Positions 50,601 through 62,600 of a stretch of 64,000 nucleotides of DNA are shown here, piece by piece. Made by a program: the position numbers and the translations under genes. The DNA is taken from positions 1 through 64,000 of the forward strand of contig JAKCPI010014256.1 in the NCBI GenBank assembly GCA_023213315.1. The letters are read 5' to 3'. This DNA comes from Euborellia annulipes (Eukaryota > Arthropoda > Insecta > Dermaptera > Anisolabididae). Each line of letters begins with the position of its first letter. Position 1 is the stretch's first letter. The notes beneath the pieces were generated by a model that was not told the DNA's origin, searched no databases, and worked only from the letters and a program-made list of their open reading frames with translations.

Positions 50601-53600
50601 ATGTGCTGGAGGGGCAGCCTTTATTGAATAAACAAACATCCTCTAAACAAGATAAATACTGTCCATAAGCCAATCATCTAGGTAACAATTTCCTATGCCT
50701 GATTACAATGCAAATAAATAAAATGATAAGCTGAGTAGTTGCAACCATTTCGAAACCTGCTCAACACTAACAACTCTATTACCAAAAGGCCCCAAGCCAA
50801 GATGGCTCGATTTTAAATGGTTGAAGCCAAAACGTCTGTCTTGTTTAGAGGAGTTTGTTTGGCTCCCTTCCTTCACAGTCGCCAATTGTTTAAACATCCT
50901 TATTGTTTAAATAAATGCCAGTTGGCTTAAATGGCGAGAATGCACCGGAATCTTTTGCGACCGACGGATGCCGATTTATTTGAAGTCGGCAATCTACCGG
51001 ACGGTCGTGAGGCCGGTTGCTCTGTATTCGACCGAGACATGGGCCTCCACGAAGAGAAGCGAATCGGCACTGCGTGTGATGGAGATGCGGATGGCCAGGT
51101 GGTCACCAGACTTGACCGCATCCCAAACGATACCTTCAGGGGCAGGTTTGGCATAGCGCCAATCACTGACATAATGCGCGAATGGCGTCTCCGCTGGTTA
51201 CATGTCGTACTCCAAGAGAGTAGTGGTGTTGCGAGGACGGCGTACGATATGGGGCTCCTCGGACGACAACGCAGAGGAGCACCTAGGATGACTTGGCTTC
51301 ATCGGGTCAAGAGAGATATGACCGAGCTTGGCCTGTCGGAGTGGAGGGGGAGAATAAGGTCCGCCGACCCCGCACCGCAGGAATAATAAGGGCGAGGACA
51401 GAAGAAGATTGTTTACTCAATTGTTAGTTAACTGTTGAGGAACATTCGCCTCAATTTAATATAGCTGAGAAGGATTGGCCCAAAGGGTAGTTTTTGGACA
51501 CAGTTGTTGAGCGAGAACTAAATGTTCCAAGTCCAGACCAGACGCCCAATCAGACCTCCGATTCGAGGTTCTCATCGGTCACCTGACCGATATGTTGTCC
51601 CGAACACTTGTTTACAATTTTCGTTGTTCATTTGACCTAGATTAAAAATGTTTGTCGTCGGTAAAAGTCCCTTTAATAAATAATTGCTGAGAATAAGTAA
51701 TGTTGTGGGCATGTGACCCATCTCATTTTGAGTTGGTCCAGATCTCTTAGGGAAATAATTGTTTGTTTGTTTGTTTTTTAGAACGAATTCTCTGCTGGAG
51801 AAAGTGAGCGACGGCGTCGGCTTGAGTCATTTCTATGGATGCTTATGGGATTGTTTGGCCTCAAACAGCGGCATTCGACTTCCAGCCATTTCCTATGTCC
51901 TCGCTCATTTTAATAAGAAACTTCCAATGGAGGAGCAACTCTACATTATGGGCACTAATATCAGCGTTATGGTAGGTCTTGTTCTCCTTTGCTATTACGA
52001 TTTCCCTACGGGACACATTTTTCCAGGTGAATGCGTTGTGTGTTGGCGTTCAAGACACGAGTGTTCTCGTCCAGCGAAGTGCACTAGATCTTCTTTTAGT
52101 ATGCTTTCCAATGCATACAAATCTTCTCGAAAAATCCGACATGGTTCGCCTGGTGACAGCTGCACTTACGACCATCCTCAGGAGGGATATGTCTCTTAAC
52201 AGGTCTAATTAATTAATCATGTTGTTTGTTACTGGCAAATATTGAATGTTATGTTTTTTGCAGGAGATTATTTGCCTGGCTCTTGGGATCTGAAGTGAAT
52301 ATTTCTCTTTTAAATCCGGATCATCCTCTTGCGAAACGTTCCAAATCTGTAGAGTCAACCAGCGATCCTTATTTTGAATTATACTCTCGGGATATGCTCA
52401 TTCAAGTATGTTGTTTCCTTCATTACAGTATAAGCAACATTTTTGAATTTTGTTATACAGTGCGTTTCATTTTTAGAAATAATTTTTTGCTTAAATCTAA
52501 TCCAAACATGACTGGTAAACTTTTTTGTAATGATTTTCTTGCGATTCATTTCAATTTACAGATATTTTTGCTGAATTAAAGAAAATCAGTTTTGTGCGTT
52601 ACATAATTATAACCCATACTGGGTATTTTTATTTATTTCAATACATTGTTACTTTCTCTTATATGTTAATATATATAGAGAGAAAGTATTGGATTCATGT
52701 CAAAAATTCGACGTCGAGATTTTGATGTTCAACGGGTTGTTTGTTTTGCGTGTCAACGTCTGACAATTATTCCATAATGTTCTCCATCCAAGTCATGATT
52801 TCGCGCCTGTTCTGCCAGAAATGGCAAGTAAGACTTGGATATAATCTCTTTTATTCATCCGAGATAATGCAGAGCATCGTGAAGCGGGAAACCCTGTCCA
52901 CAACATCTCGGAGCATCCCCCTTGGCATCCTTTTAGAAAAATAAAAAGTTTCCTTCCTTAGATCTCGCCAGTTTGAATGAATTCGTCTGGTTTATCCAAG
53001 TCCATCAGAAAAAGTTACCCAAAAATAAAATAAGAAAATTATTAAGAATCATTTCTGCTTCGCTCAGGGGCCCACTTCTTGTGGGTACGTGGATGGCGAC
53101 CACGAGCTGCCCGAGTTCTTTATTTGTCTGTCTTTTTCTTCCGCTTTTCAACAGGCGTCAGACCGTGCGACGGGCCGGCCTGTCCTATTTCTTTCGGTCG
53201 CAACAACGAATGATAGGGCTGGAGGGAGAAAGTTAGGGCGCTGACCCCGCACCGCGGGAATAATAAGAGCGAGGACAGAAGAAGATTAAGAATCATTTTT
53301 GCTAACTGCCCAACATTCATAGCTACTCGTGGAACTCTCTTCATTTTGCCCCTGCAAATGATAGTAATTCGTTGCACTTGTTTGGCTTTGTTTCCCCAAC
53401 AACGGCCATTTCATTGCAACTTTGATCCGAGCTGCTTGCTGCCCCTGTCATTTTTCTCTTTCTTTCCGTACTCTTTTTTTTTGCCATATAAGTCCGAATT
53501 AAAAAAAAAAAAAGGTTGAATTACACGACGACTTCGTTCAACTATTTGAGAAATTTGGCTAATCGTTAACCCTTCCTCCTTAAAAAGCCAAAATTTTACC

Positions 53601-56600
53601 TTTGTTCAACATAATTAACTCCTGGCATCTCGTATAATATATTCATAATTAAGTAATCTCGTTAAACAAAATATAAAAATAATACTATTTGTTGACTTGT
53701 AACTGGAGAGAACAGTCGATTAACGCATAAAAAAGACAATTTTTCTTCATTTCTCCAAAAATTGAAATGATTTATAGTTAAATTATATCAAAAATATTTC
53801 ATTAGAATTAAGAATTCAATATGGGCTATAAATATGAAACACACTGTAGTCCAAAAACTAGATTTTTTTTATTTCTTCTAGAAAGTTGGGAAAATTGAGA
53901 TGCATATTTATAGAAGGCAATACAATATTATTGACCATTTTCTTTTTACAATAATTTTTGACAATACACTTTTCCCGCTTCGAGCGATCTGTCCCCAATA
54001 CGGATTTTTTTTCTTTCCAGGCTATCAAAATCACTTTGGGCCAAAATAAAGTAATCGCCGGCCAACACGATTTAAGACCGTATCGACTTTTAGTTTCTCT
54101 TTTGGACAAACCTGAAATCGGACCGATAATCCTGGACGATATTTTATTTGAAGTATTCAGGTATTCAAATTTTTGCTTTTGTTTTTTTTATTTATTTTTT
54201 CTTCTTTATGTATCTTTTTTTCTTGCCCGGCAGAGCTCTCTATTTGGCCTCTGAGAGCCACGCGAACGAATCTCCTCTGGCAAGCACCGCGACGAATCAC
54301 AAGGGCAGCCAGGAGCTGCTCAAGTCGGCCAATCTGCTGTTCAGCACCCTCGAGCCCTGCTACGTGTGGCAATACACTGGCAATCTCTTCGAGCAAGCGT
54401 GCGTCTCCCACGCCCAAGGCAACGTGGAAAATAGCACAGCAAAGCATCGCGTCAAACCTGTGGGCTCTGGATCGCCAGGACTCATTGAGGTAATTGACAT
54501 TAAATAGAAATAGAACTCCCATTTGATTTGGTAAATGATTACATCTCTCCTTTGCTCGTAGGTGTGCACTCTTGCGGAATTCCTCCTTGACACCGTCTCC
54601 TTGGAAACATATATGGATACGCCAAGTGAACACCTTCCTGGCCTTTTTGTGAACGTCATCCGCCAATTGGGCAAGTTCTGTGATCATCTACCTCCGAATT
54701 TTGTTGCTTTTGGCCTACGGCTTGGCGCCAAAATCCTCTCTCGGGTGCAGCCCCCGATCGTGGCCGTGACGGTCACAGCAGGCGATTCGCCTGGCGAGAA
54801 ACCCGAGAACGCAAACGGCACAGCGGACCGACCGCGCGCCTACAGCGACGCTGCCACTGAAACAAAGAAACAACGCAAAAAGAAATTAAACAACCAGAAC
54901 GAGCAGGTGGTGAGCGAGAGCAGCCCGCAGTTGGTCTCCATTGTATACAATGACAAATTGGAACGATTCGAAAGCAAGCAAATGGACATGATAGCGCGCA
55001 CGACGAGCTTAGAGACGGTAACGAAAAACGCGCCCCTCGCATCGCCTCCAAACGCGAATTATCCCTCAGGCCAAAGATCTGAACATCCAGTAATCGAGCG
55101 CTGCTTGGCCGAGTACGAACAATTCTACGTGAAGTTAGTGGGCGGGCAGAGGATTATCCCGAGCAGCGACATCCCCTCGCTCTTCCGACAACTGGTTATC
55201 GTCTATCCCCGCGAGACCGAAGAGCAACGCACGTGCAAATTGGAGTCGCTTCTCAAGGCCTGCTTGGGAGTCGAGGAGCCGGAATCTTTGAATAGCTACG
55301 ATTTTGATACTCGAGAGAAAATCTCGTCAGCGACGCTTACGGTGCAGCCCTCGAAGACGACCGCCTCCCACGAATGGGTCGAGGTCATGAGGATTTCTTC
55401 CAGCCTCCTCGTCGAGTTGTCCTCCTTCCCGACATTCTATTTGTCTAATGCAGAATCTCTCGTTCCGTCTCAGCCAACAGGTGAAATTTATCTCAAAAGA
55501 TTGAACAGAACCTTGAGCCTTGAAATATATTAGGCAATTGAACACAAAAGCAATTGGAACATACGATTCCTGTATTAAATTTCAATTAACTGGGAATAAT
55601 TTTCCCTAAAAATTGAAAAATATTAATTTCGAGTTCTCAAGTTATTTATAGCAGGAATGAAAGTAGCCAGAATTTTTTCTATAAGCAACTAACGTTTCGG
55701 TCTTTGTTAAGGCCATCTTCCGAGCTGTTAGATGTCATTATGTATATATATTTGGCATTGTATTTGACTTATTGACCTCTAGTGTAACATAAGAACCTTC
55801 CTTTATCTATCACGAATACAATTTATATTTTTTGTTTTGCCTATTGTATATACACTCCAGGGCAGTACAATATCATCTGCAAAAAATTCTCATGTTACCC
55901 CAGGGGGCAAATCAAATATATAGATTTAAACTGGTTGCCGTGGGCACTAGTTGAAACATTATAAATATGTTTATTTATTGTATATTGCTGAAATTTGGTA
56001 GATTCTAATTCAACAAAACATTTTCTCTAGGTTATATGTTTCAAGGGTTTACTTAAATTTTAAAATCAAATTAACATTTTTACTTTTTTATGAAATTAAA
56101 TTTGACATCAAATGTCAATCACTTCTGAGGATGGCAGCAATGCCGAAATGTACATAAAGTGTAAAATTTAATTTTGATTTCAATAAAACGTTAAAATGTT
56201 AATTTGATTTTAAAATTTAAGTAATAATATACAATAAATATACATACCAAATATACAGAGTCCGTTAATCCGAACTAATTGGGACCGAGGGTCGTTCGGA
56301 TTATCGGGAAGTTCGGATTAACCGGAATTGTAAGCTTGAATTAGTTAATTTTGATAATAAAGTCGTATTTATAACGTTGTAAACCGTGAATATTAAACTT
56401 TAAATAAATATTTCATAAATTAATAATAAATAAAGTTCCTTTAATGTCTAATTTTCATTTATATTCTCTTAAAAAAAAATCGTACGCAAAAAGAGTTCGG
56501 ATTAACCGGAAGTTCGGATTAGTCAGGTTCGGATTACCGGACTCTACTGATATACATAATGACATCTAACAGCTCCGAAGATGGCCCTAACAAAGACCGA

Positions 56601-59600
56601 AACGTTAGTTGCTAGAAATGCTAGAAATTCCACCAGCCATTAAATACCCTAAATCAATTTTCGGTCATTTTTTTGCCCAGCTGCAGAGTTGTCTGGCTTC
56701 CCGGAGTGGCTCCAGGTGCTGGTGGTTTGTGCCTGTTGGTTGGGCCACGCACCTGAACTCCAATTGATTGCCATCGGCACCTTCCTCGAGTTGATATCCC
56801 TCCTCCGGGCTCAGTGTGACGCCTCCCCTGAACATTCCGGCGTCACCCCTGTCGTCATGGTGCCTCTTCTAAAGCCTTGCCATGTGCAATACATCGATCA
56901 ACATACAAATGTCGTACAGGTAATTAATTAACGATTGCATTGCTCGGAAATTATTTGATTTGATTCAACTTTTGTTTTGTTTTAGGTTCTAGCACATTCG
57001 TTATGGCATCATTTCGGGCAACTCGCCGCCTCCGGTCAAGTGACATGCGCCGAATTGTTATATCAATTGAACAATGTCCTCCCGGGATCAGATGCTGCCG
57101 AGAATGTGATCGGCGAAGCGCTCACCGACGAGAACACCGACCGGCGAGTCGAAGCGTTCCATCGATTCGCCTCCCTCTGGCATCTAGGAAGGGAATTAGA
57201 GATCAAAGCTCTTTCGACCCGCCCTTGGCGCTCCTTTGACAAGTGCGTAACGTAACGTTTGTATTTCCTTCTTTTCTTTTCTTTTCTTTCAATTGGTTTC
57301 CTTTTAGATCTCTCCTGAAAATGCTGGACAATCTCCAATTAACGGAGAGTTGTCCTCTGAAGCTGCAATCTCAATCGTGGCTGCTGCACTCTCTGCTTCG
57401 CGGGGACATCTCCCGTCTCCTGGACCCCATGCTCCAAATGCTCCTCGACCCAGCCACTGCTCGCATGTCCGTCTTACACGTGAGCATCGAGCACAGCAAC
57501 ACGGTGCTCTCGTGCGCCCCGCCGGAAGCGGAACTCAACTCAGCCATGAACGGAGCGCTCGACGTCGATTCCCTCGCTGAAGAGAACGCCGCTGCTGCCA
57601 AGATCTACGCCATTAGCTCCGTTGATGGCAACGTCATTTACCATGTCTCGGATTCGAATGTAGATGAAATTAAAACGAAGAAAAGCAGAAAGAAATTAAC
57701 AAGTTTTCCTATTCGAGCGAAGAGGATCTTTGCGGTGACGACCCTCGTCGGGGGAGGATCAACCAGCGAGCATAAAAAGCATTTTATCACTGACAAGAAT
57801 GCCCACATCAAAGATGGAGAAGTGCCGACGCACTTTGCGGCGAAGAGCATCTCCTTGTTTGTGAACCCGTTGATCGGGACCGGAGGCGACCTGTCAGAGA
57901 CGGAGAGCCGCTCGCCGGCGAAGAAAGGACAAGGAGCTGCCTCCCCGGAAGACATAAGCCAAGAGATGCGAGAAACCAAAAGCGAGCCCTACGGCGAGGT
58001 GCCTTCCTCTTCCTCCTCTTCTGACACAAACGAGGGCTTCGATTCCTCGCCCGCCCGACGCTGGTCCACTGACGACGACGATATCGGCGAACTCGAAATG
58101 TCCACCACAGCCGAGGATTATTTCAACGCAACGGACACACTTTCCTCCACGAGCGTTGTCGAAGGGATCCTAAATGACGTCGTCGGAATGGCTGTCGACC
58201 AATCCGAGCAAAACCAAATCTTGTCCAAGGTACTACAAAAAAAAAAAGATAATTTATTTATTAAGCTTTACCAATTTTTAACAATTTCTTTTGGCTTTAG
58301 AGCAAGAGCGACGACTCGAGCGAATCGGACAAGAAATGGAGCCGAGGCTCTGGAGTGGGCGTGCACCAATTGCACTCGCATATGCTGCTCTATTGTGGCG
58401 TCTACGACTCGCATCTCACGTTGTATGCGCTGCGCACTCTGCGCAACGCGTTGCTCACAAATCCCCGGATGTTTTTGTGTGCTTCTGCGACGACGGGGCT
58501 CGCTAATATGGCCGCGCCCAGAAGTGCTTCCGGGCTCGTCAATTTGCTTGCTAGGCATCGCAAGTCGATATTCGGAAGGAACTTCCACGGCGATCTGAGC
58601 GCCGTCACGGCCGAGTTTAATAACGCCTATCGCAGCAGCATGTACCTTGAAGTGCTCATCTCCGTCTGCTTGTACTTTGCCCGGAGCTATTACCCAAATC
58701 TGGGGCAGATGCGACTGACGAACGAGGAGATTGCGGGAAATAGACAGGTGCGTGCCTCACTAGCGACTTTAAAGACACAATTGAATTGAAATGGCATTTA
58801 AATTGAACAGGTCCAACTGGCCAGCGCAGAGCTGCTCATGCTCATCTGCTCGGAATTAATTCTAATTGTTCGCGACAGCGGCAAAGGCTTCGCCTGTTAC
58901 ATCGGCGATCTTCTCTCCCGTTGCAAAGTACAAAAAGTGATCCTCCACTGCGTCCTCTCGAGCGTTCATAACATGCAAATGCTTGCCTCCTTCCAAGAAT
59001 ACCCCTTCAAGGTATTCCATTAATTATTATTAAAATAAACTATCGCTAATCGCTAATGTCTTCTTTTTAGTATGAAACCTCTCCAAGGACGTTTACCGAG
59101 GAGATTGTGAATTTCAACGACCCTCCGCCGGAAGGGGGGGAATCTTTAAATAAATGCAGGTTTAGAAGTTCTGAACATTCCGAGGGATTCCAAGTTCAAC
59201 TTCTAAGGTAACAAAAGCACAAAAAAAATTTTAACACCTTCTTGCCTCAAATTGCTATTCTCTAAGCAAAAACTAACGCCAAAGCGTTAACAGTCAATAG
59301 AGTTATAAATTAATATTATTTAATATTTTAACGCAGTATTTAATGCAACATGTTAACGTCGCTGTTAAAACTTTGTTTAGAGCAGCGTTTTCCAAACTGT
59401 GAGGCGCGATTATTGGCCACCGCGAGCGATTTTCTAAATTATTGTAATAGTTTTATAAATAATATAATAGTTTAATCAGGAAACCGAAGGAATTTTGCAG
59501 CCAGAAGATTAAATAAAAAAATCTTTTATTTAAATTTTACTTGCCGACGTTTCGGTCGTCTGTTACGACCTTCATCAGGGCAAACAATTGTCAACAATAC

Positions 59601-62600
59601 ACGATCTTAGGTATTTTTTTATAACATTGAATCCAAGACCCCAAGCAAGTAAATGATAATTTATATACATATAATAATTAAAAAAAAAAGAAATTGTATA
59701 TGATTACAGTAAACATCAAAATACCTAAGATCGTGTATTGTTGACAATTATTTGACCTGATGAAGGTCGTAACAGACGACCGAAACGTCGGCAAGTAAAA
59801 TTTAAATAAAAGATTTTTTTATTTAATCTCCTGGCTGCAAAGTTCCTTCGGTTTCCTGATTAATTCTCCACAGCCATAACACATTGCATATAATAGTTTG
59901 TTTTATAAATTTTTTAGCTATAAAAATTTTGTTTGCACTATTTTATAAAATGAGGGGGGGGAGGCGTCATTCGATTAAATATTTTTAGGGGAGGCGGGGT
60001 AACATAAAGTTTGGAAACCACTGCTTTAGAGAATAGCATTTTTTAACTTTACTTTTTAACACATAATTTTTGATATTAAATTTTAAAGCCTGATTTTTAG
60101 AGAATAGACCTGATACACTCCTATATATATATATATACTAATCACACAAAACCTTATTAATTTTAAATAATATCACTTCGTAAATTTACTAATACAATTC
60201 AATAAAACTGTCCAAGTTAATAATTAAACCCGATTTCTGACTAATAATTTAAAAATACACTTGTTCCCATAAAAAGGACCGCCGTTGTTTGCCGAATATT
60301 CAACAAAAATAATATTATTATTATTTCCAGACTCCTCCTGGCGCTTTTGATGCTGGAGCATCAAGTGAATGTCCAAAAAGGCGACCCAAACGCCGAATCC
60401 TCGACCAAAGAGACACCGAGCCAAATAGGAGAGTCGAACTCTTCCAACTCATCCAATGCAGCAGCTGCAGCTCTCACAGCTCGGCCACATAATCAATTCA
60501 AATATCTCTCTGGAGTTGTGATCCCGCAACAGCCGATGTTCCTCAATTCTATTATTATTGCTCTCAAATTGGTAAAAAGAAAGAAATAAATAAATAAATA
60601 TTAAGCCTATTTAATATTTATTTCAATATTTTGTTTAGGATCACATGCGTCATTTGCACCAGCAATGGACGACGCTGGTCACTTCTGCTTTGCCTTTTAT
60701 GGGCCCGTCGCTCACGCAGCTCGTGATGGCCGTCGTCACCGAATTGTGCTCTAATATCGAGAAACTCGCTTTATTTTATCGATCATTAAACAGGTATCAT
60801 TAAAATCTCTTCTTTTTAGTTCGTATTTAATAGAGAAAAAGGTCCAAATTCGGGCTACCATAGAAACATCGCCCCTCACAAAATATCGTGATTATCTTGC
60901 GGTTTGCTTTGATTGGCAAGAACCTCTTAAATCGTCAAATCTGCCTCCATTTTTCCTCTTTGGCTAAATTGCCCGAATTTAGACCTAATCAATTATTCCT
61001 TTTAAAAGGAATCAGGGACCAATTCTCTTCAGGTTTCTCCACCTTCCCGCATTTAGATCGCCTTTATTTGGACCTTCTCTTCTAATTAGGTTATCTATAA
61101 ATATAATCTCGTAGTAAGTAAGAAAGAAAAGAGCGATTGCAGCTAGATTTATTTCGTTTAATTATCGCTTCAAGCCGACGTTTCGGTCAGATTTACAACC
61201 ATCATCAGGGCTGAAGCGTGTCAACAAAATTCCTCGACATGTCAAATGTCAAGGACATTTTGATGAGACGTAAATCTGACCGAAAATCCCCCTGGGTAAA
61301 TCTGACTGAAACGTCGGCTTGTCGCGATTATTAAACGAAATAAATCTAGCTGCAATCGCTCTTTTCTTTTTTCCTTACTACGAGATCTACTCAGCTATCC
61401 ACCTCACTTTAATATAAATATAATCATTAGCAATGGAAGTGAGTGAGGGCCCCCGGCGGGCCCCGGGGGGGCACTCTCCGCTTCTTTTTTAACTCAAGTA
61501 TCAGGAATGAAAGAAGAAAACGCAGCCAAAATCTTTTCTTTAAAAATATATTTTAACAGCTGACGTTTCGGTTTTGGTCAAAGCCATTCTCGGAGCTGTT
61601 ATTGGTCATTATTTACATATATTTTGTACTTGGTATAAATTTATTTTATTAATTTAATTTAGGATATATAACATCAGGAAAAAAAAGTCTTCAGTTCGAG
61701 AAAAACTTTTTCCTTCTTCTATCACCAATACAATATATTTATTTTTTTGTGCCTAATTTGATAATTGACTCAGGGCAGTACAATTTCATCTAATGACCAA
61801 AGCCGAAACGTCAGCTGTTCAAATATATTTTTAAAGAAAAAATTCTGGTTGCGTTTTCTTCTAACTTTCATTCCTGATACAAATTCCACCAGGCATAAAA
61901 TACCCTTATACTTTTAACTCAAGGTTTGTTCAAAAATCTTTCGTTTTCTCCATGACCAAACCATTTATCAAGCATTCCGTTGAAAAGGAGTAGCAGGATG
62001 AAGAAAGAAAAGCAGCTAGTCAGAGCTTATGGGCTGAAGATGGTCTCGACCGAGACCGAAACTAGCTGCTTTTCCAACTTTTATCTAGCTATAAATCTAC
62101 TTTTCTCAACGAAAAAGAATATAATTCGAAGAGTAGATGCTGTTGATGTTAGAATTTAGGAAGAGCAAAAACAAAGCCTGATGCCAAATGCCGAAGAACG
62201 AAATTTATTTGTCCGTCTTGAGGACTTTACAAAGTTGCCATAATTGTTGATACACAAAGGCCCGAACATGTACGGCATATTCGAATAGACTAAACACTCG
62301 CAATTATTTTGACACAACGAGCCTATCGTCGTCATTATGGGGTCAGGGAAGACGGTTGATAAAGAACAGCGGAGGGAAGTTGCTGACGAGATCCGTCAAC
62401 CTAAACTCGTCTTATCACGGAATCCCAGATCTCCGCTAGGCTCGTTGTGTCAACATCATTGACATTTGATTTTTGAAAAGAAAATTCAAACAAAATCAGT
62501 TAATGACAAGTTTTTGTTTGTTCAAAAGCAGCGAGACCGAGTGCTGCCTGCCTGCTGATTACACGGTGACTCAACTCGAGGCTCTGACTGTCCTCTGTCA

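Larger units (their letters stand above)
55650..56640. mobile_element. Inverted pair of PLE-type repeats in DOP1 intron 10, with two insertions
   Basis: Outer repeats at about 55655-55750 and 56550-56640 are inverted copies (GCAACTAACGTTTCGGTC and complement). Each has a hammerhead-like region with a mutated core. Between them lie a second hairpin element with an intact hammerhead (56051-56222) and a pogo-like MITE (56256-56549). No protein remains. Confidence 0.65.
59383..60023. mobile_element. hAT-like element carrying a PLE-type inverted pair
   Basis: The left end CAGCGTTTTCCAAACT is inverted at the right (AGTTTGGAAACCACTG). The 8-bp flanks GTTTAGAG (59375-59382) and CTTTAGAG (60024-60031) match at 7 of 8. 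Inside, about 59476-59870 is a palindrome of two PLE-type terminal repeats with hammerheads. DOP1 intron 16. Confidence 0.7.

Noticed and set aside
52741..53236. Possible additional DOP1 exons between exons 7 and 8
   Set aside because: Exons 7 and 8 already join in phase and give continuous homology ([15 protein letters not shown]); the open frames lie in repeat DNA, part of it an RTE 3' end.
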